The notes beneath the pieces are model-generated. The model made no database searches. It saw only the letters and a program-made list of their open reading frames with translations, and was not told the DNA's origin. The translations under genes were made by a program, and so were the position numbers. From an uncultured Muribaculaceae bacterium (lineage in GTDB: Bacteria > Bacteroidota > Bacteroidia > Bacteroidales > Muribaculaceae), in assembly GCA_910587235.1 (NCBI GenBank), contig CAJUKD010000007.1, forward strand, positions 1 to 64,000: a stretch of DNA of 64,000 nucleotides, given 5' to 3'. Of the stretch, positions 60,436 through 64,000 are shown piece by piece; within the stretch, counting starts at the first letter, position 1, and every line of letters begins with the position of its first letter.

Positions 60436-62142
60436 ATGGACGTTAAAGAAGTAAATGAACTGCCTGAGGGCAAGGGACTCAATTTTGTAGAAGAAGAAGT
60501 GTTCAACGATCTCCGCTCGGGAAAGAATGGAGGCCGCCTAAGCACGCGTTTCCCACCCGAACCCAACGGTTATCTGCATATAGGACATGCAAAAGCTATC
60601 TGCATGGACTTCGGTGTTGCCGAAAAATTCGGCGGTACTTGCAATCTTCGCTTCGACGATACGAATCCGGTGAAAGAAGATGTTGAGTATGTCGATTCAA
60701 TTAGAGAAGATATACATTGGCTCGGTTTTGACTGGGGTGACAGAGAGTACTATGCTTCCGATTATTTCCCTCAGTTATTCGATCTGGCTGTCCGCATGAT
60801 AAAAGAAGGCAAGGCCTATGTCGACGATCAGACTTCTGAGGAAATCGCCGCTCAGAAAGGAACTCCTACCACTCCCGGTATCGAAAGCCCCTATCGCTCG
60901 CGTACGGTGGAGGAGAACCTCGATCTGTTCATGCGCATGAATGCCGGGGAATTTGAAGAAGGCTCACATGTGTTGCGCGCCAAAATCGATATGGCGTCCT
61001 CCAACATGCACTTCCGCGACCCTATAATGTACCGCATTATCAAGCATCCTCATCATCGTACGGGAACGACATGGAAAGTTTATCCCATGTATGATTTTGC
61101 CCATGGCCAGAGTGACTATTTCGAAGGTGTGACACACTCGATATGCACTCTTGAATTTGTGCCTCATCGCCCGCTTTACGAGCACTTTGTGCGTGAACTT
61201 GCCGACGAAAGCTATTGCCCGCGTCAGATTGAATTCAACCGTCTGAATCTGACATATACCGTCATGAGCAAGCGTAAATTGCTGCAGCTTGTAAAAGAAG
61301 GGCTGGTTGCCGGATGGGATGATCCCCGTATGCCGACAATATCGGGAATGCGCCGTCGCGGTTACACACCGGCATCTATACGCAATTTTATAAATACCAT
61401 CGGTTACACAAAATACGAAGCACTCAACAGTGTAAGCCTGCTTGAGCATGCCGTGCGTGACGATTTGAACAGTGTGGCCACGCGTGTGATGGCGGTGATC
61501 AATCCCGTCAAAGTTGTCATAACCAATTATCCGGAAGGACAGGTGGAAACCGTCACTATGGAAAATAATCCCGAAGAGGAAGGTAGCGGCGTGCACGAAA
61601 TGCCTTTCACCCGCGAGATTTATATCGAACGCGACGATTTCATGGAAAATCCGCCTAAAAAATTCTTCCGCCTTGCGCCGGGTAGCGAGGTACGCCTAAA
61701 AGGTGCATACATCATCAAATGCGAGGATGTCGTTAAGGATGCCGACGGAAATATTATTGAACTTCGTTGTACTTATGATCCGGAATCACGTAGCGGACTA
61801 CCCGGAGCTATGCGTAAGGTGAAAGGCACTCTTCATTGGGTTTCGGCAGCTCATGCTGTCGATGCGGAGGTCCGTCTTTACGATCGTCTTTTCGATGTCG
61901 AGAACCCCGCAGCCGAACCTGACCGCGACTTCCGTGAGATGCTTAATCCGGAATCTCTCAAGGTGGTTACAGGCGTCAAGCTCGAGCCTTACATAGTGGC
62001 AAATGCTTCGCGCGGAAGTAAATTCCAGTTCCAGCGTATAGGATATTTTACGCCAGACTATGACTATACGGCGGAAAAACCCGTGTTCAACCGCACCATA
62101 GCCCTTAAGGATACATGGGAGAAGGTGCAGAAAAAGAACTGA
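60436..62142 (+). CDS. glnS: Glutaminyl-tRNA synthetase
   Basis: GlnRS charges tRNA-Gln directly. From ATG at 60436 (MDVKEVNELPEG) the protein has 568 residues; the frame to 60361 adds 25 residues lying in the leader. Class I motifs are present: PPEPNGYLHIGHAKAI with HIGH at 48-51, and VMSKRKLLQL for KMSKS. The Gln-type YSRTVEENLDLF-like region and the C-terminal anticodon-binding beta-barrels (ENNPEEEGSG through FNRTIALKDTW) follow. Having GlnRS implies that tRNA-Gln need not go through the amidotransferase route. Confidence 0.97.
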   Translation: MDVKEVNELPEGKGLNFVEEEVFNDLRSGKNGGRLSTRFPPEPNGYLHIGHAKAICMDFGVAEKFGGTCNLRFDDTNPVKEDVEYVDSIREDIHWLGFDWGDREYYASDYFPQLFDLAVRMIKEGKAYVDDQTSEEIAAQKGTPTTPGIESPYRSRTVEENLDLFMRMNAGEFEEGSHVLRAKIDMASSNMHFRDPIMYRIIKHPHHRTGTTWKVYPMYDFAHGQSDYFEGVTHSICTLEFVPHRPLYEHFVRELADESYCPRQIEFNRLNLTYTVMSKRKLLQLVKEGLVAGWDDPRMPTISGMRRRGYTPASIRNFINTIGYTKYEALNSVSLLEHAVRDDLNSVATRVMAVINPVKVVITNYPEGQVETVTMENNPEEEGSGVHEMPFTREIYIERDDFMENPPKKFFRLAPGSEVRLKGAYIIKCEDVVKDADGNIIELRCTYDPESRSGLPGAMRKVKGTLHWVSAAHAVDAEVRLYDRLFDVENPAAEPDRDFREMLNPESLKVVTGVKLEPYIVANASRGSKFQFQRIGYFTPDYDYTAEKPVFNRTIALKDTWEKVQKKN

Positions 62143-62143
62143 T

Positions 62144-63613
62144 TTGGACGAAGCCGAAAACACGCGCCAGGCTCTTTACGAGCGATTCCTTGAATCGCTC
62201 CGCCGGCCTGTTGCCGAACGATTTTTTGACGAAGACGAACTTGTCGAGATATTCGACTATTCCGGCGACCTCAATGATGATTACGTTCGCCTTGAGGTGT
62301 TGATGTGCGGCTTCCGGCTTTATCCGGAGAGCGATGCTTTGGCTGCGCGTAGGGCCGTTTTCTATAAGGATTTTGACGGAGATGGGAGTGAAAGCTGCCT
62401 TGGCCGTTATCTCTCCGATAATTCCGGAGCAGCATCTACGCTTTGGAGCCTCGGACGTATGTCGGCATTCTCTCCGGCTACACCGGAAGAAGCACATGCG
62501 GCTCTTGACTATCTGCTGGCTCAGACCGAAGTGTTTGCCGATGAAGAAGCTATACAGCTTGTCAAGCTTGCCGATGAACTTGAATGTTACGACTGGCTGT
62601 TCCGGAATCTGGATTTGCTGCGGACGAAAGTATCATATCCTCCCGCATTGCTCTACGAGATTGTGCGTGTAGCCGATAAAAACGGAGATCATGAAACGGC
62701 GATATCAATCCTTGAGGGACTTATAGAAAAAGAGCCTTTTTCAGGAATTTATTGGGCGCTGATGTTTCGCGCTCAGGCGCGTCGGGAGAACGAAAAAGAA
62801 GCCCGTAGCGCCTTTGAATATGCCAAAGCGCTTGCGGAGGCCGATGAGCCGGCCTTATTGTTTCTTGTCGAGGTAATCTACGAGCACGCACCCTATCTTC
62901 ATGAAGAGGCAATAGCAATAATAGACGGCCTTATAGACGCCAATCCCGATAAATTCGATTATGTCGATTGCAAGGCCGCGCAACTTATGCGTCGTGGTGA
63001 GCGGCATCAGGCCATTGCATGCTTGTTGGAATATTTCACTTCGCATCCGGATTGCGGATCTGCTGTTAAGCAATTGCTGGCATGTGGAGCGCCTATGGCT
63101 GCCGACTGTCTGCGTGTATTTTATGCAGCCACCGACGGCCGTGGATTTGATTTGGATACATTCAATGAAATCGCATCATCGCTCCATAGCATTCCTCTTA
63201 TGTCTTCACTCGAAGCATTGCTTGGTGTGGCTCTGGAATACGGCTCGATTGACATTTCCATGACAGCGGCCTATCTTGAGGCGTTGTATTCTTTGGGTAA
63301 ATATGAGGCTTGTTATGAATTGTTTAAAGATATAGATCTTAGCGATAACAGTTCCCCTCACCGTACAATAACACTTTATGCCGTAGGGCTGCTTTCGGCT
63401 CTTCGTACGGCCCACTATGAAAAAGCGCGAGAACTTGCCCGTGACATACTGCGTATTTCAGCCGATTTCATGGGAGTCACACAGATTTCCAATCGAGTCA
63501 TGTTATTGGGGATATCCACAATTGCTCGTCGTGTATTGGCCATTACCGACTCCGAACTCGCTGACTTCTTCAAAGATTACTATGACCCACTCCGTTATGG
63601 CAAATTCTCATGA
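62144..63613 (+). CDS. TPR-like helical-repeat protein, unknown function
   Basis: The frame opens at a TTG 1 base after the glnS stop; no in-frame ATG lies close by, so a TTG start (MDEAENTRQALYERF) is proposed. The 489 residues are almost entirely helical with TPR-like pairs, for example LYEIVRVADKNGDHETAISI, FRAQARRENEKEARSAFEYA and YLEALYSLGKYEACYELF. There is no signal peptide. Such proteins act as scaffolds; the partner is unknown. Tight spacing to glnS implies translational coupling. A perfect 22-base inverted repeat terminator follows. Confidence 0.8.
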   Translation: MDEAENTRQALYERFLESLRRPVAERFFDEDELVEIFDYSGDLNDDYVRLEVLMCGFRLYPESDALAARRAVFYKDFDGDGSESCLGRYLSDNSGAASTLWSLGRMSAFSPATPEEAHAALDYLLAQTEVFADEEAIQLVKLADELECYDWLFRNLDLLRTKVSYPPALLYEIVRVADKNGDHETAISILEGLIEKEPFSGIYWALMFRAQARRENEKEARSAFEYAKALAEADEPALLFLVEVIYEHAPYLHEEAIAIIDGLIDANPDKFDYVDCKAAQLMRRGERHQAIACLLEYFTSHPDCGSAVKQLLACGAPMAADCLRVFYAATDGRGFDLDTFNEIASSLHSIPLMSSLEALLGVALEYGSIDISMTAAYLEALYSLGKYEACYELFKDIDLSDNSSPHRTITLYAVGLLSALRTAHYEKARELARDILRISADFMGVTQISNRVMLLGISTIARRVLAITDSELADFFKDYYDPLRYGKFS

Positions 63614-63630
63614 CCACGCCATATCCTCAT

Positions 63631-63676
63631 TATAAAATAAAGGGTTGTGTAGCACTACACAACCCTTTATTTTATA
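63631..63676. terminator. Bidirectional terminator, perfect 22-base inverted repeat
   Basis: Two 22-base arms (63631-63652 and 63655-63676, core AAAGGGTTGTGTAG) flank only two bases. A and T runs at the stem base serve the TPR-like gene (plus) and the secreted protein gene (minus). Confidence 0.92.
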
Positions 63677-63690
63677 ATAGAAGCTCTTGT

Positions 63691-64000
63691 TCAGTGTACT
63701 GCGATTTTGATCGTTTTAGATTCGCTGAGAGCGACGTATACCCCCGGAACATAGGCTGATATGTCGATTGACTGCTGTACAGATGTTTTTATAAGTGTTC
63801 CGCAGGCATTGTAGATGTCAACTTTTTTGCCTGAAGGATTGTACAGAATGTTCCCTTTCAGGGATATGCCGCTTTCGGCGTCGAGCGATGAAACAGAAGT
63901 GGGTGTGTTGCGCTTGTTTGCAATAAGCATAAGTGGTGCATGTTCAGGAACGTTTGTAGATTCGGATGCAGTGAAGCGGCTCAGACCACGCCATTTGTAA
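63691..64000 (-). CDS. 3' end of a secreted protein gene with a C-terminal sorting-type domain (partial)
   Basis: The reading frame is open from the window edge (translating YKWRGLSRFTASES first) to a stop at 63691, about 103 residues. The last 75 residues match the plan of type IX secretion (Por) C-terminal sorting domains: SGKKVDIYNACGTLIKTS, then IDISAYVPGVYVALSESK and a final KIAVH. The N-terminal part is outside the window, so the catalytic or binding function cannot be told. The type IX assignment is from the domain pattern only. Confidence 0.75.
   Translation of the reverse strand, partial: YKWRGLSRFTASESTNVPEHAPLMLIANKRNTPTSVSSLDAESGISLKGNILYNPSGKKVDIYNACGTLIKTSVQQSIDISAYVPGVYVALSESKTIKIAVH

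Overview
The window is chromosomal DNA from a member of the Bacteroidales, most like a gut commensal of the Muribaculaceae/Bacteroidaceae type. Evidence: a SusC/SusD-type polysaccharide utilization locus with a hybrid two-component regulator; Bacteroidetes-only families (DUF3332, DUF4290, DUF5606, an Hc1-like mini-histone, a C-terminal type IX-type sorting domain at the right edge); and many promoters fitting the Bacteroidetes consensus TTTG-N19-21-TAnnTTTG rather than sigma70 boxes. The family is an inference; no rRNA is present. Coding density is very high and no gene-free stretch exceeds about 260 bases. I found no tRNA, rRNA, CRISPR array or insertion sequence.

Layout. 1-2.3 kb: right end of a probable integrated element, with a tyrosine recombinase and a protein with four tandem helix-turn-helix domains, abutting the 3' end of mnmE. 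2.3-7.1 kb (minus): bioA-bioF-nuclease-mnmE in overlapping order. 7.3-8.8 kb (plus): queF-queC plus a 58-residue histone H1-like gene, ended by a terminator. 8.8-17.3 kb (plus): arabinose-5-phosphate isomerase, a PfkB-fold protein with a degraded active site, ribH, two small envelope proteins, a SUI1/YciH factor, an AddA-like helicase-nuclease and a C69 dipeptidase; then slyD and an NlpC/P60 lipoprotein to 19.0 kb. 19.1-26.2 kb (minus): coiled-coil membrane protein, MgtC-like protein, Kef-type antiporter, purM, MltF-like transglycosylase and DUF3332 lipoprotein.

26.4-47.5 kb is the centrepiece, an apparently complete beta-1,4-galactan catabolic locus. The hybrid sensor (plus) is divergent from a co-directional run on the minus strand: a clan GH-A-like enzyme, SusC, SusD, SusE, GH53 endo-galactanase, GH2 beta-galactosidase, galK, galE, galM and a nucleotidyltransferase. 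Polymer binding, cleavage, import, hydrolysis, mutarotation, phosphorylation and epimerization are thus encoded in a row. There is no galT; a sugar nucleotidyltransferase sits where galT would be expected. A candidate operator lies just upstream of the PUL promoter, a second promoter with a 5'-terminal hairpin precedes the GH2 gene, and a terminator follows the nucleotidyltransferase.

47.5-64 kb is mostly housekeeping: clpC, a RelA/SpoT-family synthetase with a degraded hydrolase site, small envelope proteins, DUF5606, smpB, a THUMP-like methyltransferase, pgk, DUF4290-rimM-acidic protein-OmpA-like protein, glnS with a downstream helical-repeat protein, and the 3' end of a gene for a secreted protein that runs off the right edge.
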